Positions 6,755 through 13,990 of a stretch of 16,380 nucleotides of DNA are shown piece after piece. The notes under the pieces were generated by a model that worked only from the letters and a program-made list of their open reading frames with translations, searched no databases and was not told the DNA's origin. Position 1 is the first letter of the stretch. Each line of letters starts with the position of its first letter. The stretch is from contig CAKQXZ010000046.1 in NCBI GenBank assembly GCA_934292955.1, forward strand, positions 1 through 16,380, in the 5' to 3' direction. Both the position numbers and the translations under genes were made by a program. Origin of the DNA: an uncultured Clostridia bacterium (lineage in GTDB: Bacteria; Bacillota_A; Clostridia; Christensenellales; Borkfalkiaceae).

Positions 6755-7624
6755 TTAAAGATTCACCTGTTTTCGATACTGTCTCGGCGACATTCCGGTG
6801 TGTTTTTTAAAGGTGTTTGTAAAATAGTTGGAGTCGTTAAAGCCTACCTGATAGGCTATATCGTTTATCGATAAATCCTCGTTTTTTAAAAGTTTTTTTG
6901 CCATTTCGATTCGGAGTGTCTGAACATAATACATAATCGTCATATTTCTTTTTTCAAAGAAATAATGGCACAAATGGTATTTACTGTAATTCAGCGCGTT
7001 CGCGATGTCGTCAAGCTGTATGTCGTTGGTAAAGTTTTCGGTCAGATATAAGATTATGGAATTAAGCAGATAATCGGTGTGCAAATCGTTTTTGTTTTGC
7101 AACATTTCTTTTACCGAAAGATAGAACAATTCCAGCATCCTCACAAGAGGCGTGATGATTCTTTCTATCTCGGCGACGGAAGGCGGTTCCCGCTTTGTAG
7201 ATAAATCGAAAAAGGTATTTAACTGATCGAGCGGTAAACGATAGGTCTTATTTAAGGCGATTATCCGTTCTTCCGACGTCTTTTTATCAAGGCAAAACTC
7301 GCCGACGCTGATAAAACCGATATATTCTTCTTTGTGCATTATTCTAAAAATAAATTCGCCGACGCCCGCGTGGCAAGTACCTGAAAAAGTCAGATGATTT
7401 AAACACTTTTCGCGAATTTTACCTTGCTTTAAAACACATTTTTTACGAATAGCCGCAGTTTTTTTCAGATAAATGCAAAAATGGCATCGATGATTGGTAT
7501 ACGGCGCGAACAAATTAAAGTAGGGATAAATAACGCTGCAAAGATCGCACAGAGTAACTTCAAGGCCGAACGTATCTTCGACGTGTTTAATATATGAATT
7601 GATGTCGTGAATTAATTTTTCCAT
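6755..7624 (-). CDS. AraC-family transcriptional regulator with PocR-type sensory domain
   Basis: A 289-residue protein. Residues 1 to about 175 match the PocR ligand-binding layout: an N-terminal helix, a Cys-rich core, and the late F-x-G-x-C-H-A-G-V-x-E segment (about 80-90) followed by a G-F-I-S-V-G-E strand. Seven cysteines fall in the first 84 residues (26, 29, 47, 50, 63, 74, 84). Residues about 187-289 are a two-helix-turn-helix AraC domain, with I-A-x-x-L-N-Y-S-K-Y-H-L in the first half and D-I-A-Y-Q-V-G-F-N-D-S-N-Y-F plus the closing T-G-M-S-P-R-Q-Y-R in the second. It is divergent from the transporter operon, sharing a 153-bp region with an inverted repeat, so it is very likely the local activator and probably autoregulated. 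The ATG lacks a clear Shine-Dalgarno. Confidence 0.93.
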   Translation of the reverse strand: MEKLIHDINSYIKHVEDTFGLEVTLCDLCSVIYPYFNLFAPYTNHRCHFCIYLKKTAAIRKKCVLKQGKIREKCLNHLTFSGTCHAGVGEFIFRIMHKEEYIGFISVGEFCLDKKTSEERIIALNKTYRLPLDQLNTFFDLSTKREPPSVAEIERIITPLVRMLELFYLSVKEMLQNKNDLHTDYLLNSIILYLTENFTNDIQLDDIANALNYSKYHLCHYFFEKRNMTIMYYVQTLRIEMAKKLLKNEDLSINDIAYQVGFNDSNYFTNTFKKHTGMSPRQYRKQVNL

Positions 7625-7633
7625 TTGTCAGGT

Positions 7634-7682
7634 CCGGCAATAATTTATAGTTATTTGGCGTATTGCCCGAGATTATTGCCGG
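7634..7682. promoter_or_regulatory. Candidate operator: 11-bp perfect inverted repeat
   Basis: CCGGCAATAAT (7634-7644) and ATTATTGCCGG (7672-7682) are exact reverse complements separated by 27 bases. A further TATTGCC lies at 7661-7667, 13 bases before the TATTGCC of the right arm (7674-7680), giving a direct repeat at just over one helical turn. AraC proteins typically bind such paired half-sites. The left arm touches TTTATA (7644-7649), a TATAAA-like -10 on the minus strand for the regulator gene, so binding there could repress it. The binding assignment is inference. Confidence 0.62.
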
Positions 7683-7696
7683 GAATCTATAAAAAA

Positions 7697-7725
7697 AGTC
7701 ATACAGTCGTTATGATAACTATAAT
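7697..7725 (+). promoter_or_regulatory. Probable activator-dependent promoter of the transporter operon
   Basis: TATAAT at 7720-7725 is a perfect -10 hexamer, 52 bases before the first permease ATG. Nothing like TTGACA lies 16-18 bases upstream (7696-7703 reads AAGTCATA). A strong -10 with no -35 is what an AraC-activated promoter looks like. The nearest half-site ends at 7682, about 15 bases from the -35 position. A GTTATGATAAC palindrome (7709-7719) abuts the -10. Confidence 0.55.
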
Positions 7726-7777
7726 ACGCGATCAGGCGTTATGTCAAGCCTTTTCGGGTATATCGAAAGGAGTAAGG

Positions 7778-8758
7778 ATGAAGAAAGAGAAAACTTTGCA
7801 GAGGGCCGTATCGCCCGTAATAAGAAATAAACGGGCGAAAATCGCGGCATATCTGAAAAGAAATTATTTACTGTATTTAATGATGGTTCCGGGTATCGCC
7901 GTTATTCTGATTTTTAAATATTATCCGATGAGCGGCATTCAGTTGGCTTTCAAGGACTGGGATCCGTGGAAGGGTATCTGGGGAAGCGAATGGGCGGTTG
8001 ACGAGGCGGGTAAAACCGACCTGTTGTTTCATTTCAGAAGCCTTATGGGCGACGAATTGTTCTGGACGAAGTTTTTAAACACGTTAAGAATATCGATTCT
8101 GAAAATAGTATTCGGGTTCCCCGTACCTATAATCATTGCCTTGTTTTTAAACGAAATGACGTGGAAAATCTATAAAAATATAGTGCAAACCATCTCTTAT
8201 TTGCCGCATTTTATATCTTGGGTAATAATTTCCGGTATTTTACTCACGATGACGCAGGCGGACTCGTCTTTTCAGCTCTTTTTGGAAAAGGTATTCGGAA
8301 AACAGGTATATTTTTTCTCTAACAACAACTCTTTTATAGTCATGATCGTTTTGTCGAATATATGGAAAAACTGCGGTTGGGGCACGATAATATATTTAGC
8401 CGCACTGCAATCTATCGACGTTGAATTATACGAAGCTGCCGAGGTCGACGGGGCTGAACGTTGGGCAAAAATGTGGTATATAACATTGCCGGGGATTTTA
8501 CCCGCCGTGTGCATTCGTTTGATTTTTACCGTAAGCGGAATTACAAGCGCGGGTTTCGATCAGATTTTCAATATGTATAACTCGACCGTTTACGAAAAGG
8601 GCGACGTTTTGGAAACCTATCTTTATCGGAACGGAATAATCGGCGGCAAATATGATATCTCTCAGGCGATGGGCTTGTTTAATTCATTGATCGGATTGAC
8701 CTTGACTTTGACTGCAAATAAAATTGTGAACAAATTAGGCGGTGAGGGTATATGGTAA
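7778..8758 (+). CDS. ABC sugar transporter permease, LplB-like (CUT1)
   Basis: I place the start at ATG 7778, with AAAGGAG at 7766-7772 five bases upstream. The frame is open back to 7625, but that extension would run through the promoter region and encodes no transporter sequence. The 326-residue product has about six membrane segments. It begins with the LplB-type N-terminus (NYLLYLMMVPGIAVILIFKY, then PMSGIQLAFKDW) and carries the cytoplasmic EAA loop (E219-A-A-x-x-D-G, with LP about 19 residues later) that contacts the ATPase. This subfamily imports oligosaccharides together with a YtcP-type partner and a large lipoprotein. It overlaps the next gene by 7 bases. No ATPase gene is in the window; CUT1 systems of Bacillota often share an MsmX-type ATPase encoded elsewhere. 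Confidence 0.92.
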   Translation: MKKEKTLQRAVSPVIRNKRAKIAAYLKRNYLLYLMMVPGIAVILIFKYYPMSGIQLAFKDWDPWKGIWGSEWAVDEAGKTDLLFHFRSLMGDELFWTKFLNTLRISILKIVFGFPVPIIIALFLNEMTWKIYKNIVQTISYLPHFISWVIISGILLTMTQADSSFQLFLEKVFGKQVYFFSNNNSFIVMIVLSNIWKNCGWGTIIYLAALQSIDVELYEAAEVDGAERWAKMWYITLPGILPAVCIRLIFTVSGITSAGFDQIFNMYNSTVYEKGDVLETYLYRNGIIGGKYDISQAMGLFNSLIGLTLTLTANKIVNKLGGEGIW

Positions 8759-9657
8759 AAAAGAATACTCTTCGCGTGTGGACAAGAAAGGTTTTCGGCA
8801 CGTCCTGGAAGAATATATTGTTTAACGTTATAAACTACCTTATATTTTTGCTGTTTACGCTCGTTATGCTATATCCCTTCCTGTATGTTTTAAAAAAATC
8901 GCTTGAAAGTACGGTTCTCGTAGACGGCGTTCCTCAACTTCGTTTTTCCTTTGCTTCTTACTGGGTTGTATTGCAGGATAAAGAAATAGTTCGCTCGTTT
9001 ATTACCACGGTTATCGTTCTGGTCGTCAAAGTCGCCGTTCAGCTTACGATCGAGATGATGATGGCGTACGCGCTTTCGAAGTTTTATTTAAAAGGAAGAA
9101 AGTTGATCAACCTTTTACTGTTGATAACGATGCTGTTTTCGGGCGGAATGATACCGAGTTATATTCTGATAACACAGGTATTGCAATGGCGAAATAATTT
9201 TCTCGTATATATTATTCCCGGCGCGATAGCCGCATATGACGTTTTTGTAATAAAAAGCTTTTTGCAGGGCATTCCGAGTGCTCTTGAAGAGGCCGCAATG
9301 CTCGACGGAGCGAATAGTTTTGTCATTTTTTCAAAAATATATCTTCCGCTTTGCGGTCCGATCATTGCCACGATAGGGCTTTGGGCGGGCGTAGGGTTGT
9401 GGAACAACTGGATGACGGGCGTGCTGTATATCACCGATTCCGAAAAACGGTTGTTCCAGCAATTGCTGAGAGATATTCTTATAACGGCAAGTTCGTCCGA
9501 CGCGTCGGGAATGGGCGGAAACGATAAGATAATGGCTATGGCGGACAACGTAAAAATGGCGACCGTCATTATAGGAATAATACCCATCGTCGTCATATAT
9601 CCATTTGTTCAGAAATATTTCGTTAAGGGAATGCTGACGGGCTCGGTAAAGGGCTGA
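8752..9657 (+). CDS. ABC sugar transporter permease, YtcP-like (CUT1)
   Basis: A 301-residue partner of the preceding permease, starting 7 bases inside it with GGTGAGG (8741-8747) as ribosome-binding site. It has the YtcP/MalG-class layout: an N-terminal segment ending LYPFLYVLKKSL, several membrane helices, the EAA loop at residues 180-182 (E-E-A-A-M-L-D-G-A, with Y-L-P after it), and a C-terminal VKGMLTGSVKG, a signature ending for YtcP-type permeases. It would form the membrane channel as a heterodimer with the LplB-like protein. Confidence 0.93.
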   Translation: MVKKNTLRVWTRKVFGTSWKNILFNVINYLIFLLFTLVMLYPFLYVLKKSLESTVLVDGVPQLRFSFASYWVVLQDKEIVRSFITTVIVLVVKVAVQLTIEMMMAYALSKFYLKGRKLINLLLLITMLFSGGMIPSYILITQVLQWRNNFLVYIIPGAIAAYDVFVIKSFLQGIPSALEEAAMLDGANSFVIFSKIYLPLCGPIIATIGLWAGVGLWNNWMTGVLYITDSEKRLFQQLLRDILITASSSDASGMGGNDKIMAMADNVKMATVIIGIIPIVVIYPFVQKYFVKGMLTGSVKG

Positions 9658-9705
9658 TCTTAACAATCAATATCGGCTTAAATATACCGTCATAGCTGTA
9701 TTATA

Positions 9706-9715
9706 TGTTGCAACA
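9706..9715. promoter_or_regulatory. 10-bp perfect palindrome upstream of the binding-protein gene
   Basis: TGTTGCAACA is self-complementary and lies in the 96-bp gap between the permease and the binding-protein gene, 38 bases before the latter's ATG. No terminator or good promoter hexamers are visible in the gap. It may be an operator for an internal promoter, but a palindrome of this length can occur by chance. Confidence 0.25.
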
Positions 9716-9753
9716 ACTACTTTAAAAAATAATCGTCAAAAAAAGGAGAAAGT

Positions 9754-11448
9754 ATGAAAAAGTTTATTACCTTGGCAATGTCGTTGATCGTTGTATTCGC
9801 GGCATGTTCGATGAGCGGTTGTAAAAAGAACCAACCCAACCAGAAAGACGGTTCGTCTATTGAATTATATATCAATAACGGGCATTACTTTGACGGAAAG
9901 ACAAAGGATTCGGTTTGGAAAGAAATCGAAAAGCGTGCAGGCGTGGAATTTACGGTAAGCGGGGAATCTCACTCGGGAAACTACTATACAAAACTTTCGC
10001 CTTTAATGAATACGCTTGTCGACGCTCCCGACGTGGTATTTATCGTGCCCACGGCTGAAAGTATGTCGTCTGCGTTCAACGACGTGTGGTGCAATCCTAA
10101 ATCGGGATTGATTTATAGTTACGACGACCTTTTGAAAGAATATCCCGCAGGAACTTTTCCGTATATCGAGAAAATGCTTTACGCTTCTCAATTCAAAAAC
10201 GTATTGAATAACGGTAAGCACTACATGCTTCCCAACCTGACTTCCGCCAACAGTTTCGGTATTTATTATCGCACCGACTGGTTGATAGCGGCGGGTTATT
10301 ATAACGAAGTCGACGGCACAAAGGTTGCTCGTTACCCGAAGAACTTAGATGAGTTTACCGATGTTCTTGAAAAGTTTTCAAACATCGGCAAGCTTGCAAA
10401 AGATAACGGTATCACCTTGAAACAAACCGCCGACAGAACTTACGGTTTTTCGCCTGCGTCGGGCCCGCATCTCTGGATGCCTATATATCACGCATTCGGA
10501 GTGACCGACGGATGGGACATATACGGCGACGGAATCGATTATATGTATTCTAACGCAAAATACCGCAATTTCCTCGTCTGGGCTAACAGCATGTACAACA
10601 AAGGGTACATTTATCCCACATTCAACTCATTGGCGACGAACGGCGAACGTCAATTGTTTTACGACGGAAAGATAGGCGTTATGTTCACCAATGCGGAAAC
10701 GCACGTCAAATATATTATGGATCGTATGACGAGTTTGGGCGTCGGCGATTGCGTAGGCTTCGGTCCCGCTATCGAGGGAACAAAAACGTACGGAGAAGAA
10801 GGATCTAAAGGTTTTTCCGACTGGGGCGGATACTGGGGCGGTTATTGTATATCGAGAACATGCAAAAACACCAAAGGTGCTCTCTCGTTATTGAACTTTT
10901 TGCTTTCACCCGAGGGCGGTATGCTGCGTACGAACGGAATAGAGGGCGTTCATTACACACTTAAAGACGGAAAAGTCGTTGTCACGCAGGAAAACATAGA
11001 AAATCGCATGATGGAAGGTTCGGCTTTCATTTCTTACGAAAACGATGACCGTGAATTGTTGCCCACGGGAGCATATGAAATGGGTTCTTCTTTCGGCAGA
11101 GTCGCAAAATGGCAGTTATTCGAAGAAACGGGGCGATTGGAAAGTTATTGTGACGCCTATACTCTCGATCAGAAATACACGAGGCTCGTGCAGGACGCGC
11201 TCGATCGGATGGTGTTAAAAAGCAGTAAGCTTGTCAACTTCAACGCATATCCGAACAGTACCGTTTCGGCTATGACCGTATACGCCGACACGGCAAAAAG
11301 CTATGTGAACAGCGTTATAATCGGCTTAAACGGTTTTTCCATAACCGAATGGGATGCACTGATTGCCAAGTTGAAATCGAGCAATAAAAACGTTGCCATG
11401 TTTGCTTCGGCAAACAATACATGCCGTGAATTCGGGTTTTTACAATAG
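9754..11448 (+). CDS. Extracellular solute-binding lipoprotein (LipO-like, CUT1)
   Basis: A 564-residue protein with AAGGAG at 9743-9748. The signal peptide ends in the lipobox MSGC, with Cys23 predicted to carry the lipid. The early segment V-W-K-E-I-E-K-R-A-G-V and later L-M-N-T-L-V-D-A-P-D-V-V-F are hallmarks of family-1 binding proteins (helix, then the PDV strand). Aromatic-rich stretches (D-W-G-G-Y-W-G-G-Y near residue 356-364) fit stacking against sugar rings. Its length above 500 residues matches the large LipO/YtcQ/AlgQ class that binds oligosaccharides. The substrate cannot be read from sequence. The next gene starts 2 bases after its stop. Confidence 0.92.
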   Translation: MKKFITLAMSLIVVFAACSMSGCKKNQPNQKDGSSIELYINNGHYFDGKTKDSVWKEIEKRAGVEFTVSGESHSGNYYTKLSPLMNTLVDAPDVVFIVPTAESMSSAFNDVWCNPKSGLIYSYDDLLKEYPAGTFPYIEKMLYASQFKNVLNNGKHYMLPNLTSANSFGIYYRTDWLIAAGYYNEVDGTKVARYPKNLDEFTDVLEKFSNIGKLAKDNGITLKQTADRTYGFSPASGPHLWMPIYHAFGVTDGWDIYGDGIDYMYSNAKYRNFLVWANSMYNKGYIYPTFNSLATNGERQLFYDGKIGVMFTNAETHVKYIMDRMTSLGVGDCVGFGPAIEGTKTYGEEGSKGFSDWGGYWGGYCISRTCKNTKGALSLLNFLLSPEGGMLRTNGIEGVHYTLKDGKVVVTQENIENRMMEGSAFISYENDDRELLPTGAYEMGSSFGRVAKWQLFEETGRLESYCDAYTLDQKYTRLVQDALDRMVLKSSKLVNFNAYPNSTVSAMTVYADTAKSYVNSVIIGLNGFSITEWDALIAKLKSSNKNVAMFASANNTCREFGFLQ

Positions 11449-11450
11449 TT

Positions 11451-12716
11451 ATGAAAACGAACAAGCTAATAACGGCGGCGATAAGTATTCTATTATTGCT
11501 TCAATCGGTATGTCTTTTTGCGTGCTCGGAAGATCTTGAAAAAAGCAGTCCGTCGGCATCCGACAGTGCGACGAAAAATGTTCAAAAAAACGATATGTTA
11601 TACGGAATATGTTATCCTTATTCCGAGAGAGAGGGAGAGGGTTTTCTGCAAAAGGACATCGTTTTGATGGATAATCTAGGCGTAGGGTGCGTCCGTAATT
11701 GGATGCACATCACCGATCTTTTGCAAAGCAAATCAAAAATTAACGCGGCGGCTTGCGAAAAAATGCACGGCGTACTCGCTTTGCAGAAAGAAAAAAACAT
11801 GACGATTATCGGGATGAGTCATACCAACTTTAACGGCGGTGGCGCTCTTTCCGGTAAGCCGGAGCGCAATATCGAAAAGGGAAGCGAATATCTGACATGG
11901 CTTTTCAATTATTATACGTCCTGGAAAACTCTTGCTCGTGAATTTCCCGAGGTAGAATACTGGGAGATCGAGAATGAGATAAACAACGCCGATTTTATGA
12001 AGAATACGCAGGGCGAAGCCGTGTATTCGCTCAAAGAGATGGCGGATATATCAACCGATATGTTATATTATGCTTCGCGTGCGATACATTCGGTAAATCC
12101 GAAAGCGAAAACGGTTTTGGGCGGAATCACCGAACCGAGAGGACTCGGGAACGGTGAAAACACGGCGTTTTTAGAGTTATTATATCAAAATATCAAAAGC
12201 GGAGAATTTGGCTATTTTTACGGGCTTGAAGACCGTGCGACTGCCTCGGCGGATCCCGACGATTATTTTGAAATTGCCTGCTGGCACCCGTACGTCTGGA
12301 CAGAGTTCGACAAATCGTTTTTTATCAACGAAAACAAAAAAATATACGACGTAATATTAAAATACGAACCGAACGGAAAGGATGTTTTTTTCACCGAAAT
12401 CGGTTTTTCCAACGAAAATAAGACCGAGGAAACGACAAGCCGATATTTAACGCTTATGTTCGAGGCGGTAAAAGAAAGCATGCCTTACGTTAAAACCGTT
12501 AACTACTTCAAGATGTTTGACGTTGCAAAAAAGACATGGACCGGAAGATTTTCGCGTTACGGCTTATTTTACGATAGCGGAAACAACGTCTATGCTCAGG
12601 CTGTGGGCGACACCGTAACTCCCTTAAAAAACGGTGCTCCCAAATTGACGGCTTATACCTTTCAGCAGTTAGCCGGCGGAAAAGGCACGCTGGAACTTTA
12701 TAACAGAAAAAGTTAG
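11451..12716 (+). CDS. Surface lipoprotein glycosidase, clan GH-A fold (copy 1)
   Basis: A 421-residue protein with a lipoprotein signal peptide (lipobox LFAC, Cys25), so it should sit on the outside of the membrane. The rest is a compact (beta/alpha)8 barrel with clan GH-A landmarks in order: V-R-N-W-M (Arg after strand 2), G-M-S-H-T-N-F-N (strand 3), W-E-I-E-N-E (strand 4, Glu176 as acid/base), A-C-W-H-P-Y (strand 6), F-T-E-I-G-F (strand 7, Glu316 as nucleophile) and S-R-Y-G-L-F-Y. The 140-residue gap between the glutamates suits the clan. It resembles GH39/GH5-type retaining enzymes, but I cannot assign a family. The ATG has no good Shine-Dalgarno and lies 2 bases after the binding-protein stop, suggesting coupled translation. 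Confidence 0.82.
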   Translation: MKTNKLITAAISILLLLQSVCLFACSEDLEKSSPSASDSATKNVQKNDMLYGICYPYSEREGEGFLQKDIVLMDNLGVGCVRNWMHITDLLQSKSKINAAACEKMHGVLALQKEKNMTIIGMSHTNFNGGGALSGKPERNIEKGSEYLTWLFNYYTSWKTLAREFPEVEYWEIENEINNADFMKNTQGEAVYSLKEMADISTDMLYYASRAIHSVNPKAKTVLGGITEPRGLGNGENTAFLELLYQNIKSGEFGYFYGLEDRATASADPDDYFEIACWHPYVWTEFDKSFFINENKKIYDVILKYEPNGKDVFFTEIGFSNENKTEETTSRYLTLMFEAVKESMPYVKTVNYFKMFDVAKKTWTGRFSRYGLFYDSGNNVYAQAVGDTVTPLKNGAPKLTAYTFQQLAGGKGTLELYNRKS

Positions 12717-13563
12717 CTTCGTGCGCTCGGAACGCGCCATCGGAGGAAAGAATGAAAAAATTCATCAGTGCTGTTTTATGTGTAATATCGGCGATTTGCC
12801 TTTTCGGTTGCGGTCCGAAACAAGATGAGAAACCGCTTGATTGCGAAGGCGGAATCGGCGACCGAACCAAGTTGTACGGCGTGTGCTACGAGCCATCCGT
12901 AAGGCTTGAAACGGGAGATCTGTTCAATGTGTCGAAAGATACCGAAATGCTTAAAAATTTAGGAGTCACGTCAATGCGTTTTTGGATGCAAACGACTTAT
13001 CTTCTGGGAAACCCGACCACCGTTAAAGAGGATATTTGCAAAAAAATGCATAAGATAATCGCTTCTTTTCAAAAGGCGGGTATAACCGTTACGGGTATGA
13101 GTCATACCAATTTCAACTCAGGTATCACTTCTTCGGGCAAACCCGCGCGAGACGTGTCGTCTCCGACTACGGAATACGTTAAATGGTTGGAAAATTACAG
13201 GACAAGTTTTCGTACTTTGGCAAAGGAATTTCCCGAAATAACTCAATGGGAAATCGATAACGAAGTAAACAATACCGACTTTATGAAAAATCTTGCCAAC
13301 GAATCCGTTTACAGTCAGGAACAAATGGCAGAAATCGCAACCGATATTCTTTGGTACGGTTCGAAAGGAATTCACGAGGGTAACGCTAAAGCCAAAACCG
13401 TTTTATCGGGCCTGGTCGGGTTATATAGCGGTCGCATAAAGACTTTTCTGGAAAAAGTATACCTTAACATCGAAAGCGGCGAATACGGCTATGATTACGC
13501 AAAGGGAGACAAAAAGTCGGCTTCGAAAAACCCCGACGATTATTTTGAAATTGCCTGCTGGCA
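12255..13563 (+). repeat. 32-bp identical DNA shared by the two glycosidase genes
   Basis: Bases 12255-12286 and 13532-13563 are identical over 32 positions and encode the same segment (P-D-D-Y-F-E-I-A-C-W-H) leading into strand 6. The flanking DNA of the two genes is much more diverged. The run marks a tandem duplication with either strong local constraint or recent gene conversion; the coordinates given span both copies. Confidence 0.75.
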
Positions 13564-13990
13564 TCCATATATCGAGGGGGCGTTCAGCCAAAAAGTATTC
13601 AAAAAATACAACGATGAGATATATCGGGTGATATTAGAGCACGAAAAAAAGCACAAAAAGGTTATTTTTTCCGAAGTGGGCTTTTCAAACACGACGTATG
13701 CCGAAAAAATATCGGCAAAATACTTAACGGAAATGTTTACGGTTATCCGCGAACAGATGCCGTATGTCGAAAGTGTACATTATTATAAGCTTTTCGATTA
13801 TGCGGACGCCGAAAAATACTGGACGCACACCATATCTCGGTACGGACTGTTTTACGATCCTGATCCGAGCAGAAGATATACAAACAATGAAAGCGACAGC
13901 TATGTCGTTGCCGCCGAGCCCAAACCTGCGGCTCTGGCATTTCAGCAGCTTGCCGGAGGAAGCGGCGAATTGAATATTTATAAACTATGA
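12752..13990 (+). CDS. Surface lipoprotein glycosidase, clan GH-A fold (copy 2)
   Basis: A 412-residue paralogue of the preceding gene, with its own strong GGAGG (12742-12746). The lipobox is LFGC with Cys20. The same landmarks are present: M-R-F-W-M, G-M-S-H-T-N-F-N, W-E-I-D-N-E (Glu171), A-C-W-H-P-Y, F-S-E-V-G-F (Glu308) and S-R-Y-G-L-F-Y-D, so both catalytic glutamates are kept and the copy should be active. In the block around the acid/base (66 aligned positions from T-L-A-[RK]-E-F-P-E) I count 41 identities. The loop after strand 4-5 is shorter than in copy 1 and the C-terminal part has an insertion with Arg-Arg-Tyr-Thr-Asn-Asn, hinting at different specificity. It overlaps the FAD-enzyme gene by ATGA. 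Confidence 0.82.
   Translation: MKKFISAVLCVISAICLFGCGPKQDEKPLDCEGGIGDRTKLYGVCYEPSVRLETGDLFNVSKDTEMLKNLGVTSMRFWMQTTYLLGNPTTVKEDICKKMHKIIASFQKAGITVTGMSHTNFNSGITSSGKPARDVSSPTTEYVKWLENYRTSFRTLAKEFPEITQWEIDNEVNNTDFMKNLANESVYSQEQMAEIATDILWYGSKGIHEGNAKAKTVLSGLVGLYSGRIKTFLEKVYLNIESGEYGYDYAKGDKKSASKNPDDYFEIACWHPYIEGAFSQKVFKKYNDEIYRVILEHEKKHKKVIFSEVGFSNTTYAEKISAKYLTEMFTVIREQMPYVESVHYYKLFDYADAEKYWTHTISRYGLFYDPDPSRRYTNNESDSYVVAAEPKPAALAFQQLAGGSGELNIYKL

Noticed and set aside
7625..7777. N-terminal extension of the LplB-like permease starting at TTG 7625
   Set aside because: The 51 extra codons run through the inverted repeat and the TATAAT box and encode nothing resembling a permease; the ATG at 7778 has a proper Shine-Dalgarno.
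9159..9596. 145-codon open frame on the minus strand inside the second permease gene
   Set aside because: It is the antisense shadow of a clear membrane protein gene; hydrophobic codons read backwards leave long open frames.
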